Shown: positions 34,507 to 42,402, counted from the stretch's first letter. The stretch: DNA of 53,474 nucleotides from an uncultured bacterium (GCA_938034905.1 CALHLF010000007.1:1-53474); one strand, 5' to 3'. Program-made: numbers and translations. The notes: generated from the letters alone by a model not told the origin.

Positions 34507-35193
34507 TTATCTATATCTTTTCTCAATCTCTTCTTCCCACATTTTGTAAAATTTATCTATGACAGTATTAATTTTATTTATATCCTTCGATTTTATTCCC
34601 TCAAATAGCTCTCTATGATACGAATATGTCTTCTCAGCAAAAACTGGGTTTTCAGAAGGATCTTGCCAAGAAAGATAAAATTCCTTTAAACCCTCTAAAA
34701 AATCACATAAAAACTTATTTTTAGAGGCATGATAAATAGCGCTATAAAATGCCCAATTTTCTTCTAAACTTTCATCTCCTCTTCTTTGGGTTTCTTCAAG
34801 AATATTTAATAATTTTTCAATCTTATCCAATTGTTCTTTATCCATATTTTTTACTGCCTCTTCTATGGCAAGTTTTTCTAAAACTTTTCTTACCTTTAAA
34901 ACTTCCAACAATTTTTCCTTTTCCTGTTTATCTATGTGAAGAACTAAATAGGACATCTCTGGATTAAGAGGATTTTTTATAAATATTCCACTTCCTGGTT
35001 TTACTTCTATAAGATTTAAACTTTCCATTACTCTTATAGCTTCTCTTAAAAGGGGCCTACTCACCTTTAATGCCTTAGATAAGTCCCTCTCTGAAGGGAG
35101 TTTATCTCCCACTTTCATATTTTGAGAATCTACATATTCCATGATGGCCTTTATAATACTTTCTGTTAATCTTGTTCTTGTAATAGGCTTCAA
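34507..35193 (-). CDS. FadR-type GntR family transcriptional regulator
   Basis: 228 aa from TTG at 35193 (MKPITRTRLTESIIKAIMEYV), with AAGGAGG 8 nt upstream. A TTG 33 nt further upstream lies within the operator and is unlikely. N-terminal winged helix (about residues 1-70): DKLPSERDLSKALKVSRPLLREAIRVMESLNLIEVKPGSGIFI. C-terminal FCD helical domain (about 80-225), with likely metal or effector ligands in ENWAFYSAIYHASKN and TYSYHRELFEGI. Relatives sense uronates, sugar acids or related organic acids. The nearby GH127 operon shares its operator. It is probably also autoregulated. Confidence 0.92.
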   Translation of the reverse strand: MKPITRTRLTESIIKAIMEYVDSQNMKVGDKLPSERDLSKALKVSRPLLREAIRVMESLNLIEVKPGSGIFIKNPLNPEMSYLVLHIDKQEKEKLLEVLKVRKVLEKLAIEEAVKNMDKEQLDKIEKLLNILEETQRRGDESLEENWAFYSAIYHASKNKFLCDFLEGLKEFYLSWQDPSENPVFAEKTYSYHRELFEGIKSKDINKINTVIDKFYKMWEEEIEKRYR

Positions 35194-35214
35194 TTTTAAA
35201 ACCTCCTTATAAAA

Positions 35215-35254
35215 TGGTCTAACCAATTTTAGATTTTAGATTTTTTCTTGTCAA
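35215..35254 (-). promoter_or_regulatory. Promoter and operator of the GntR regulator gene
   Basis: On the minus strand TTGACA (35254-35249) and TAAAAT (35231-35226) are 17 bp apart. TGGTCTAACCA (35215-35225) abuts the -10 box and would overlie the start of transcription, a classical repressor position. The 16 bp around it (AATGGTCTAACCAATT) is identical to the site at 33601-33616. Confidence 0.82.
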
Positions 35255-35331
35255 GTATAAATTAATTGATTAAAAAGAGATTGCAATCTTCTTTGTTATT
35301 TTGAATACAAAGCCTGTGTTTGAAGGAAGTA

Positions 35332-35360
35332 TTGCTTGATGTATTGTTAAATTTTATAAT
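35332..35360 (+). promoter_or_regulatory. Promoter giving a leaderless transcript
   Basis: TTGCTT (35332-35337) and TATAAT (35355-35360) are 17 bp apart. The predicted start (about 35366-35368) coincides with the ATG at 35368. No Shine-Dalgarno site precedes it. A 12-bp palindrome AGATTGCAATCT lies 43 bp upstream of the -35 box (35278-35289). Confidence 0.6.
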
Positions 35361-35367
35361 ATGTGTC

Positions 35368-35724
35368 ATGAAAAAGGATAAATTTTTACTAATTTTATTA
35401 TCAATCTCCGCATATGTTTTTTTCCATGTTCTTTCCCATATTGGTTTTAAAATGTCGGTGCAAAATAAAAATCTTAAAAATTTTATTTACTGGCAGGTAA
35501 TAGGTAATCTTAGTGGATTTTTATCTGTCCTTTCCTATACTTATTTATTAACCCTTTTACCCCTTCATATGGGATATGCCATTACTATAGGTTTGGGGCA
35601 AATATTTGTGCAGGTCTTTGCAGCAAAGATTCTTTTTAAAGAGAAAATTATGCCCCTTCAATGGCTTGGTATTTCTTTGATTATATTGGGAACATTATTC
35701 CTAGTAAAAGGTAAAGCTCATTGA
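35368..35724 (+). CDS. Small DMT-superfamily membrane protein (EamA half-size)
   Basis: 118 aa from ATG at 35368, with four membrane helices (about residues 5-25, 35-55, 62-85, 95-115). It looks like one EamA/SMR repeat: VFFHVLSHIGFKMS at the N-terminal end, QVIGNLSGFLSVLSYTYLL in the middle, and KEKIMPLQWLGISLIILGTLFLVKG at the end, the usual repeat terminus. As a half transporter it probably dimerises. An earlier start at 35320 would precede the transcription start. The stop overlaps the TTG of the next gene (TTGA), so both are translated together. Substrate unknown. Confidence 0.78.
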   Translation: MKKDKFLLILLSISAYVFFHVLSHIGFKMSVQNKNLKNFIYWQVIGNLSGFLSVLSYTYLLTLLPLHMGYAITIGLGQIFVQVFAAKILFKEKIMPLQWLGISLIILGTLFLVKGKAH

Positions 35725-36326
35725 GGAACTTTGGTGGTTTTTTAATTATAATCTTAGATAAAATTGTAAGCCTATGCTTAGGGGTAAGAAAATTTACAAA
35801 TAATCCTAAATGCATATTAAGATACAGGCCGAGAAGATTAAAAGAAGATGTTATTTTACCTAATGGAAAGATCATAAAAAGATATTCCTTTATTATCGAA
35901 ATTCATCTTTGGAATGAACATCTTCCTTCTATACCCCAAAGTGGAGTAGATCTTAATTGGGGAAGAAAATTTTATTCTCTTCTTATAAATTCCTTTTTAG
36001 AACTTTTAAACTTCTTGGATAATTCAAGGTGGAAAAATGTGGAATATATGTTTGGAGAGACAGCATTTTTCTTTGTAGAACAGGAGAAGGTTGTAAGATT
36101 TTTAAATAAATTAGGATTTATGGTCCAATCTGTAAATGAAGGAAAGACCTATCTAAAAGAATTTTATAGATTTCTACAGAATGGTTATAATTGGTGTTTA
36201 ATATATGCTTACAATAGAGAAAGCTTAAAACGGAAAAAGGATTTCTTTTATGTAAGAAGATATAATTTATGGGTGGAAAAGGAGATCTTAAGAGAAAAAT
36301 TAATGAAAAAGGTTTATAAAAAATAA
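35721..36326 (+). CDS. YkoP-like hypothetical protein
   Basis: 201 aa from TTG, overlapping the upstream stop. A first hydrophobic segment (residues about 5-22) precedes YSFIIEIHLWNEHLPSIPQSGVDLNWGRK (about 52-80), which recalls Bacillus YkoP-type proteins. The rest is alpha/beta with many aromatic and basic residues (RKKDFFYVRRYNLWVEKE). It has no clear catalytic motif that I can name. Its translational coupling to a half-size DMT transporter suggests a membrane-linked joint function, perhaps in lipid or polysaccharide handling. Confidence 0.6.
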   Translation: MRNFGGFLIIILDKIVSLCLGVRKFTNNPKCILRYRPRRLKEDVILPNGKIIKRYSFIIEIHLWNEHLPSIPQSGVDLNWGRKFYSLLINSFLELLNFLDNSRWKNVEYMFGETAFFFVEQEKVVRFLNKLGFMVQSVNEGKTYLKEFYRFLQNGYNWCLIYAYNRESLKRKKDFFYVRRYNLWVEKEILREKLMKKVYKK

Positions 36327-36327
36327 A

Positions 36328-38094
36328 TTAACCTTTAAAAATCTTTTCTAAAGAAAAAGGTATCCTATCCTTATTTTTTAATAAAAATTCCCTATTCTTC
36401 TTATCTTTATATTGTACTAAAGCACGTTGTATTCTTCTTTCTTGGTATGTTTTTGCTACATATATTTTTTCCTTTCTAAAGGGATGGTATTCTGTATAGA
36501 AGGCACAAGAAGCTGGAGTTAAAGGAAGAGGTGTATAGTCTTGAATTTGTTCCAGATAATGTCCCAACCCCTTCACATATATGGCAAGTTCTAAGGAATC
36601 CTTTAGGGTTGCACCAGGATGAGCAGAGATAAAATAAGGAATAATGTATAATTCTTTTCCTAACTTTCTTATCTCCTTCTCAAATAGACTAACAAACTTT
36701 TCATATATCTCAAACCTTGGTTTTCTCATAATCTCAAGGACATGATCCTTTATATGCTCTGGCGCAGAGGATAAGTGTCCTCCTATATATCCTTCTTTAA
36801 TAATTTCCCTAATATAGCTTTCATCTCTTAAGGCAAGATCATGTCTTATGCCTGATGCAAGAAAAACATGTTTTATTTTTGGAATCTCTTTAATTTTTTT
36901 CAAAAGTTTTAATTGATGTGAGAAATCAATATCCAAATATTCACATATATCAGGAAAAAGACAATCTCTATTGGAGCATGAGCCAGGAATTTTATGGATT
37001 TTACATTTTATTTTATACATATTGCCTGTTGGTCCACCTACATCGGAAATAGTCCCTCTAAATTCCTTATGAAAAGTTAAATTATATGCTTCCTTTAAAA
37101 TGGAATCATAACTTCTTGATATTACTTGCCATCCCTGATGAAGATTGAGAGAACAAAAGGAACAACTTCCAAAACATCCCCTATGGGAGGTAATTGAAGT
37201 AATTACAGTCTCTAAAGCTGGAATCTTTTCTTTATAAGAAGGATGAGGACTTCTTTTAAAGGGAAGAGCATAAATTAAATCAAGATCCTGAGAGGTATAA
37301 GATGGAGGAGGATTTTGAATTATATACCTTTTGTTATCTCTTTGTACTAATATCTTTCTTTTCTTCATTCCCTCTAAGATAAGTAGCTGAAATTCCCAAT
37401 ATTTATCCTTGTCCTGAGAAACTTCTTCAAAGGAAGGAAGCATCATATAATCTTTATTTTTAAAAACTTCGTTAAATTCCTTTTCACTTAGTGAATAAAC
37501 AATTCCTGGAATCTTATATATTTCTTCCCAACTTTTTCCCTGAGAAAGAGTCTTTGCTACCTCAAGAACTGGTTTTTCTCCCATTCCATATATAATTAAC
37601 TTTGCTCGAGCATCAAGGAGAACCGAATGCCTTATCCTATCTTCCCAAAAATCATAGTGGGAAAATCTTCGTAAGCTTGCTTCTATCCCCCCTAAAATTA
37701 TAGGAACATCAGGAAATATTTCATGAACTAAATTTGAGTAAACTATGGTAGCTCTATCAGGCCTTCTACCTGGAATACCTCCAGGAGTGTAGGCATCTTT
37801 CTCTCTTCTTCTCTTATAGGGAGTGTAATTTGCTACAAGAGAATCAACACTTCCCGCAGTGATCCCAAAAAATAATCGTGGCTTTCCTAAGATTTTAAAA
37901 CTTTCCTTATTTCTCCAGTCAGGTTGGGGTATAATTCCTATTCTAAATCCATAATATTCTAAAAATCTTCCAATAACTGCTGCTCCAAAGGAGGGATGAT
38001 CCACATAGGCATCTCCTGTAATAATTATTACATCTAATTCTTCCCAACCCCTTTTTCTTACTTCTTCTTTTGTAATGGGTAAAAAATCATACAT
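36328..38094 (-). CDS. YgiQ family radical SAM protein
   Basis: 588 aa. Radical SAM cluster motif CFGSCSFCSLNLHQGW (about residues 306-321) matches the CxxxCxxC pattern. The N-terminal YgiQ domain (about 1-290) includes DVIIITGDAYVDHPSFGAAVIGRFLE, PRLFFGITAGSVDSLVANY and PIILGGIEASLRRFSHYDFWED. A C-terminal region has Cys pairs (KCKIHKIPGSCSNRDCLFPDICEYLD) and LTPASCAFYTEYHPF. The family is widespread but the reaction is not known to me. Its ATG overlaps the upstream CDF gene by 1 nt (TAATG). Confidence 0.92.
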   Translation of the reverse strand: MYDFLPITKEEVRKRGWEELDVIIITGDAYVDHPSFGAAVIGRFLEYYGFRIGIIPQPDWRNKESFKILGKPRLFFGITAGSVDSLVANYTPYKRRREKDAYTPGGIPGRRPDRATIVYSNLVHEIFPDVPIILGGIEASLRRFSHYDFWEDRIRHSVLLDARAKLIIYGMGEKPVLEVAKTLSQGKSWEEIYKIPGIVYSLSEKEFNEVFKNKDYMMLPSFEEVSQDKDKYWEFQLLILEGMKKRKILVQRDNKRYIIQNPPPSYTSQDLDLIYALPFKRSPHPSYKEKIPALETVITSITSHRGCFGSCSFCSLNLHQGWQVISRSYDSILKEAYNLTFHKEFRGTISDVGGPTGNMYKIKCKIHKIPGSCSNRDCLFPDICEYLDIDFSHQLKLLKKIKEIPKIKHVFLASGIRHDLALRDESYIREIIKEGYIGGHLSSAPEHIKDHVLEIMRKPRFEIYEKFVSLFEKEIRKLGKELYIIPYFISAHPGATLKDSLELAIYVKGLGHYLEQIQDYTPLPLTPASCAFYTEYHPFRKEKIYVAKTYQERRIQRALVQYKDKKNREFLLKNKDRIPFSLEKIFKG

Positions 38095-38969
38095 TAGTAT
38101 TCACACTGACATTTCTTTTCTTTATTTACATCTTCTGATTCCAATTCAATAGTAGAATGTCTAATACCAAAATTTTCTTCTAATTTATTTCTTACCTCAT
38201 CTACAATTCTTTCTGCGAGGGAAAGCATTTGATTCTCTACTACCAAATGGGCAGAAAGTAGTAAGTCTTTTGTAGATACTTGCCATACGTGGACATGATG
38301 TATATCTTTTACTCCATGTATTCTACAAATACTCTCTTCTATTTTTTTTACATCTATTCCCTTAGGTGTTCCTTCCATTAATATATGTAAAGTATCTTTT
38401 AATAGATCAAAGGCACTATAGAAGATAAAACCCGCGATTAAAAGGGAGATTATTGTATCTGCTATATATAATCTATAAAGGATTATAAGTAAAGCACCTA
38501 TAATTACTCCAATTGAAGATAAGGCATCAGATATTAGATGTAAAAAGGCACTCTTAATATTTAAATTATGTTTAGAATCTTCATGGAGAAGATAAGCCCC
38601 TAAGATATTCCCAAAAAGTCCAATTATTCCAATTATTATAGTTTGAATACCTTCTATCTCCTTTGGATTTCTTACCCTTTCCAGAGCCTCGGAAGCTAAG
38701 AAAATAAAAATTCCTAAAAGAAGAAGACCATTAAGAAGAGCTGCCAATATTTCTAATCTTCTATATCCATAAGTATGATTTAAAGTTCTCTTTTTATTTT
38801 TTGAAATAATTTCAGCAAGATAACTTATAATAAGAGCAAAAAAGTCATTTATATTATGAAGGGCATCACTTATAAGAGCTAAGCTTCCCGAAAAGATCCC
38901 ACCAATAACTTCTATAATTGCCATGGAAAGATTCAAAAACATAGCTCCCAAAATTCTTTTTGCTACCAT
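38094..38969 (-). CDS. Cation diffusion facilitator (zinc/divalent metal efflux)
   Basis: 291 aa. Six membrane helices occupy about residues 8-195. SLALISDALHNINDFFALIIS (helix 2) and FLHLISDALSSIGVIIGALLI (helix 5) carry the paired Asp and His metal site (DALHN and LISDA patterns) typical of zinc transporters. The cytoplasmic C-terminal domain follows (CRIHGVKDIHHVHVWQVSTKDLLLSAHLVV) with a HDIHHVHVW-type metal motif. The last residues ECQ-type CQCEY add Cys ligands. Genes of this kind protect against zinc, cobalt or cadmium. Confidence 0.92.
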   Translation of the reverse strand: MVAKRILGAMFLNLSMAIIEVIGGIFSGSLALISDALHNINDFFALIISYLAEIISKNKKRTLNHTYGYRRLEILAALLNGLLLLGIFIFLASEALERVRNPKEIEGIQTIIIGIIGLFGNILGAYLLHEDSKHNLNIKSAFLHLISDALSSIGVIIGALLIILYRLYIADTIISLLIAGFIFYSAFDLLKDTLHILMEGTPKGIDVKKIEESICRIHGVKDIHHVHVWQVSTKDLLLSAHLVVENQMLSLAERIVDEVRNKLEENFGIRHSTIELESEDVNKEKKCQCEY

Positions 38970-39110
38970 TTATAACCTCCAAATTTAAATTTTTCTATTG
39001 TTAATTATACATTTTAATAATACTCTCTGTAAGCATTTTCTAGAAAAAAACATCCTTTGAAAAATTAAAAGCTATTATTGATACTTTCTGTTTGGAATTT
39101 TTTTCTTTAC
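38970..39110. other. AT-rich gap upstream of an alcohol dehydrogenase relic
   Basis: No gene is seen. TTTCTAGAAAAA (about 39038-39049) is a partial palindrome. The stretch may hold diverged dehydrogenase sequence and the minus-strand promoter of the efflux gene, but neither can be shown. Confidence 0.3.
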
Positions 39111-39283
39111 TTAAAAATTTAGAAAAGGGTGAAAGATTAATTATTAATGCTTAAAAAAGGAAAAGAGTGATAAAGATAAGGATTTCTCTAAAACCAGTTA
39201 TTGAGATATACAAATTAGAGGAAGGGAATAAAGCTCTTAGAGAACTTAGGGAGGGAAAAATAAGAAGAGCAAAAAAACCTTGA
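39111..39283 (+). pseudogene. C-terminal relic of zinc alcohol dehydrogenase
   Basis: Two fragments read in different frames. The first, LKNLEKGERLIINA at 39111-39151, ends in TAA. The second, from 39167, reads IKIRISLKPVIEIYKLEEGNKALRELREGKIRRAKKP and ends in TGA (39281-39283). Together they match the order of the last beta strands of medium-chain zinc alcohol dehydrogenases (LEKGGRLVINA, then a segment ending LEEANRALRELKEGKIRGAK). About 30 residues between them are missing. The first two thirds of the enzyme are absent from this window. Confidence 0.75.
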
Positions 39284-39339
39284 AAGTATCTTAATGAAAA
39301 TATATTATAATAAACAAAATCTAAAAAGGAGGAATAAAA

Positions 39340-40212
39340 ATGAGAAGAACTCAAATTTTTACTTTGCTTTTTTTATTTATACTCTTTTTGGATTTAACCT
39401 CTAGTCAGACCCCAAAGTATAAAGATGCCTTTATACTTACAGAGCCATCTTTAGGAGATGTGAGAACAGAAAAGTTACCCTTAACCTTAGAGTTAAACTT
39501 TTGGAATATTGCTAAATATGAAGGGAATACATGGATGGCCTTTTATAATAAGGAAGATACAGTAGAATATTTTGCAGACATTAAAAATATTGTTTTAAAG
39601 GATAAGAATTCTTGGGTTCATGGATATCCTGAAGTTTATTACGGATACAAGCCTTGGTCTGCTCATGGAATCTCAACTGAAAAATTAATTCTCCCTAAAA
39701 AAGTAGTAGAATTTCCAGAGGTATATTTTAATTTAAAATATTATCTTTGGCATGAAAAAAATCTCCCTATTAATTTTGCTATGGAAACCTGGATCACAAA
39801 AGAACCATATCAAAAAACTGTTACTTCAGAGGATATAGAAATGATGGTATGGCTCTATGCCAATAGACTTGGCCCTGCTGGAAGAAAGGTAGCAGAAGTT
39901 AAAATTCCCATCATTCTTAATGGAAAACCCCGAGATGTAGTGTGGGATGTCTACTTCTCTCATGGAGCATGGGACTATATTTCCTATAAATCAAAAGAGA
40001 ATTTGATCGAAGGAGAGGTAAAAATACCTATAAATGAGTTTATTAAGAATTTAAGATCTATAATTGCTAACAACTCAAGAAGAATAACTTCAGAAAAATA
40101 TGATCAAATGTATGTTACTGTGTGGGAAATAGGAACTGAATTTGGAGACCCCTATACAACAGAGGCAAAATTTGGTTGGAAATTTTCTAATTTTGACATT
40201 GAATTAAAGTAA
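39340..40212 (+). CDS. Secreted GH12 endoglucanase
   Basis: 290 aa with a signal peptide (residues about 1-22, ending TSSQ). The mature protein matches the GH12 beta-jelly-roll: LELNFWNIAKYEGNTWMAFYN, GYPEVYYGYKPWSAHG, and EMMVWLYANRLGPAG with the likely nucleophile Glu167. A second Glu-rich segment, YVTVWEIGTEFGDPYTTEAKFGW (about 260-280), likely holds the acid/base. It would hydrolyse beta-1,4-glucan or xyloglucan outside the cell. An AAGGAGG ribosome site precedes the ATG. Likely monocistronic. Confidence 0.88.
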   Translation: MRRTQIFTLLFLFILFLDLTSSQTPKYKDAFILTEPSLGDVRTEKLPLTLELNFWNIAKYEGNTWMAFYNKEDTVEYFADIKNIVLKDKNSWVHGYPEVYYGYKPWSAHGISTEKLILPKKVVEFPEVYFNLKYYLWHEKNLPINFAMETWITKEPYQKTVTSEDIEMMVWLYANRLGPAGRKVAEVKIPIILNGKPRDVVWDVYFSHGAWDYISYKSKENLIEGEVKIPINEFIKNLRSIIANNSRRITSEKYDQMYVTVWEIGTEFGDPYTTEAKFGWKFSNFDIELK

Positions 40213-40220
40213 AAAATCAA

Positions 40221-40246
40221 GAGGGGAAAACCTTTAAAATCCCCTC
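40221..40246. terminator. Possible terminator after GH12 gene
   Basis: GAGGGGA (40221-40227) pairs with TCCCCTC (40240-40246), a 7-bp stem with a 12-base loop. No T-run follows on the plus strand, so termination strength is uncertain. Confidence 0.45.
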
Positions 40247-40267
40247 CACCATTTTGGGGACAATAAA

Positions 40268-40327
40268 AAGCCTCCTTCGGTTGTAACTTATTTAAGAAAA
40301 ACACTAAAACCAAACCTAAGGAGGCTT
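40268..40327. repeat. Inverted repeat with embedded ribosome site
   Basis: AAGCCTCCTTCGGTT (40268-40282) and AACCTAAGGAGGCTT (40313-40327) are inverted, 14 of 15 matching, 30 bp apart. The right arm contains an AAGGAGG ribosome-binding site, 6 nt before a GTG that opens a 14-codon frame (MKRLYKFISNSLLL, then TAA at about 40373). The hairpin would hide the ribosome site. This is the arrangement seen at the left end of some insertion sequences, so it may be an IS relic. Confidence 0.55.
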
Positions 40328-40423
40328 AAAGTGAAAAGATTATATAAATTTATATCAAATTCTCTTCTTTTATAACTATCGCTATATTAAGGAAAAAAAT
40401 ATTTAGTTTCTTTTAAGGGGCAC

Positions 40424-40490
40424 TTGACAAAGTTATTTGAATAATTTATTATTAGCATTGAGAAATCGATCTCAAAAAAGAAATCGGTTT
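40424..40490 (+). promoter_or_regulatory. Promoter and tandem LacI-type operators of the regulator gene
   Basis: TTGACA (40424-40429) and TATTAT (40447-40452) are 17 bp apart. Two CG-centred pseudo-palindromes follow: GAGAAATCGATCTC (centre 40467/40468) and GAAATCGGTTTA (centre 40485/40486), 18 bp apart. Central CG is typical of LacI-family operators. Both lie downstream of the -10 box and would block transcription, so the regulator is probably autoregulated. Confidence 0.7.
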
Positions 40491-40495
40491 ATAAA

Positions 40496-41515
40496 ATGGT
40501 AACTTTAAAAGATATTGCTTTGAAAGCAGGAGTTTCAAAAAGTACTGTTTCCCGGATTTTTAATAACAAGGGAAATGTAAATCCTATTCTAAAAAGAAAA
40601 GTAAAAAAAGTTGCAAAAGAATTGGGATATTACCCAAATATTTTAGCGGCAAGCTTAAAAAGGAAAAGGACTTATACAATAGGAGTAATTATTTCTAATA
40701 TTTTAAATCCTTTTTTTACATCAGTAGTTAGGGGAATAGAAGATATAGCTATAAAAAACAACTTTAATATTATACTTTGTAATGCTGATGAGGACCCTAA
40801 AAAAGAGGGGATTTATATAGATGTATTAAGGTCAAAAAAAGTAGATGGAATGATTATAGCTACCACAGGAGAAAATAAGGATCATTTTTCTGCCTTAGAA
40901 AGAGAAGGTATTCCTGTGGTTTTAGTTGATAGGAAAGTAGAAGGTTCAAATTTTGATACTATAATTACTAACAATAAAAAGGGAGCCTTCGATGCAATAA
41001 GTCATTTTATTGAAACAGGCTATAGAAGAATTGGATTTATTACAGGTCCTTTAAACATAACTACAAGCTTTGAAAGATTAGAAGGGTATAAACTTGCTCT
41101 TAGAAAGTATGAAATTCCCTTTGATGAGAGTATCGTGAAAATTGGAGAGTTCAAAGAGGATAGTGGATATAAAAATATGAAAGAATTATTAAAAATAAAA
41201 AATCCTCCAAATGCAATTTTTGCAGGTAATTATTTAATTGCCCTTGGGGTTTATGAGGCAATAAAAGAATGTGGGTTAAAAATACCTGAAGATATTGCTG
41301 TTATCACTTTTGATGATTTTCCATGGTTTAAACATTTATCACCCCCTCTAACAGCAGTTTCTCAGCCTACTTACAAATTAGGAGCCTATAGTATGAGAAG
41401 ATTAATAAAACTTATAGAAGGAAAAAAACCATACTCTGAAAAGAGAAAAAGGGTTATTTTAAAAAATTCCTTGATTATAAGAGAGTCCTGTGGATGTAAA
41501 GGAAATAAATCTTAA
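40496..41515 (+). CDS. LacI-family transcriptional regulator (rbsR-like)
   Basis: 339 aa. N-terminal HTH plus hinge helix (about residues 1-60): TLKDIALKAGVSKSTVSRIFNNKGNVNPILKRKVKKVAKELGYYPNILAASLKRK. The periplasmic-binding-like effector domain follows (about 60-330), from TIGVIISNILNPFFTSVVRGIEDIA to FDDFPWFKHLSPPLTAVSQPTYKLG. It ends in a Cys-rich tail (RESCGCKGNKS) common in this subfamily. It lies directly upstream of the ribose operon on the same strand, so ribose or a related pentose is the likely inducer. No ribosome site precedes the ATG; the start is supported by the HTH position. Confidence 0.9.
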   Translation: MVTLKDIALKAGVSKSTVSRIFNNKGNVNPILKRKVKKVAKELGYYPNILAASLKRKRTYTIGVIISNILNPFFTSVVRGIEDIAIKNNFNIILCNADEDPKKEGIYIDVLRSKKVDGMIIATTGENKDHFSALEREGIPVVLVDRKVEGSNFDTIITNNKKGAFDAISHFIETGYRRIGFITGPLNITTSFERLEGYKLALRKYEIPFDESIVKIGEFKEDSGYKNMKELLKIKNPPNAIFAGNYLIALGVYEAIKECGLKIPEDIAVITFDDFPWFKHLSPPLTAVSQPTYKLGAYSMRRLIKLIEGKKPYSEKRKRVILKNSLIIRESCGCKGNKS

Positions 41516-41595
41516 GAAAGGAGGTGTTAAGTTTTTTAATAAAAATTTTTTAATAAGTTTTTCCTAAAAAAATTTTTTAAGGGGGGAGCTATCTA

Positions 41596-42341
41596 ATAAA
41601 AAAATTTACAAAGATTCTTTCCATTCTCTTAATTCTAATTTTACTTCTTTCCTTAGGATCCGCACAGGAGGAGAAAGGGTTTGTTACATAGGAACAGATA
41701 ATGTAAAAGCTGCTGAGCTTGGTGGAAAGAAGCTTTGGGAGGTTTTACAGGCAACAAAAAGACCAATGCCTTACAATGTAGTAATTCTTGAAGGACTTCC
41801 TGGGGCATCTTCTGCTATTGAAAGAGAAAAGGGATTTAAAAATGCATTAAAACCTCATATAGATGCAGGTCACATTAAGATAGTTGCAGACCTCACTGCA
41901 AGATTTGATAGAGCAACAGGTCTAAAGGTTATGGAAGATATTATAGCAAGAGAAAGAAAGATTGATGCCGTTATTGCAGCAAACGATGAAATGGCCTTGG
42001 GAGCTTTAGAGGCTCTAAAATCAGCAGGATTCAAAGTAGGTTTCCCTGATGGGGTAATTATTGTAGGTTTTGATGCAATAACAGATGCTGTTGAGGCTGT
42101 TAAAAGAGGAGAATTTGTGGCAACAGTAGCTCAAGCACCTTATCTTATGGGATATTGGGGTGTGGATGCAGCATATCAATATAAGAAATTAAGATGGACT
42201 CCACCGAAGGATACACCAATATATGCACCTACAGGAGCAAAACTTCTTGGAACTCCAGTTATGGTTGTAACTAAAGAGAATGTTGGAAAATTAAATGAGG
42301 TAGTAAAAACTCCTGTACCAATTCCTGGAAGCAAGAGATAA
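41596..42341 (+). pseudogene. rbsB: Ribose-binding protein gene rbsB, deleted and frame-shifted
   Basis: Codons from 41596 read ATA-AAA-AAA-TTT and give the signal peptide (KKFTKILSILLILILLLSLGSAQEEKG). The start codon position is ATA, not ATG, after a GGGGGGAG ribosome site. The frame then stops (TAG at about 41689). The next conserved residues, VCYIGTDNVKAAELGGKKLWEVLQATK, lie in another frame (from 41679) and continue to 42341. They match the middle of ribose-binding proteins, so about 100 residues of the N-terminal lobe are missing. The C-terminal half is intact (IDAVIAANDEMALGALEALKSAGF, DAVEAVKRGEFVATVAQAPYLMG). No functional binding protein can be made. Confidence 0.88.
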
Positions 42342-42349
42342 GTTTCAAT

Positions 42350-42377
42350 AAGGTAGGGAGATTTTTCTCCCTACCTT
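42350..42377 (+). terminator. Intercistronic hairpin after rbsB
   Basis: AAGGTAGGGAGA (42350-42361) and TCTCCCTACCTT (42366-42377) form a perfect 12-bp stem with a TTTT loop. A T-rich tract (ACTTTTTTATT) follows. It separates rbsB from rbsA and probably gives partial termination. Confidence 0.8.
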
Positions 42378-42402
42378 ACTTTTTTATTGGGGGAGAATAT
42401 AA

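Noticed and set aside
39151-39354. 67-codon minus-strand frame in the gap before the GH12 gene
   Set aside because: It is the antisense of the alcohol dehydrogenase relic and of the GH12 promoter region, with no ribosome site or family match.
40261-40495. A complete insertion sequence or transposon
   Set aside because: Only one inverted repeat pair and a 14-codon frame are present; no transposase coding and no target duplication could be identified.
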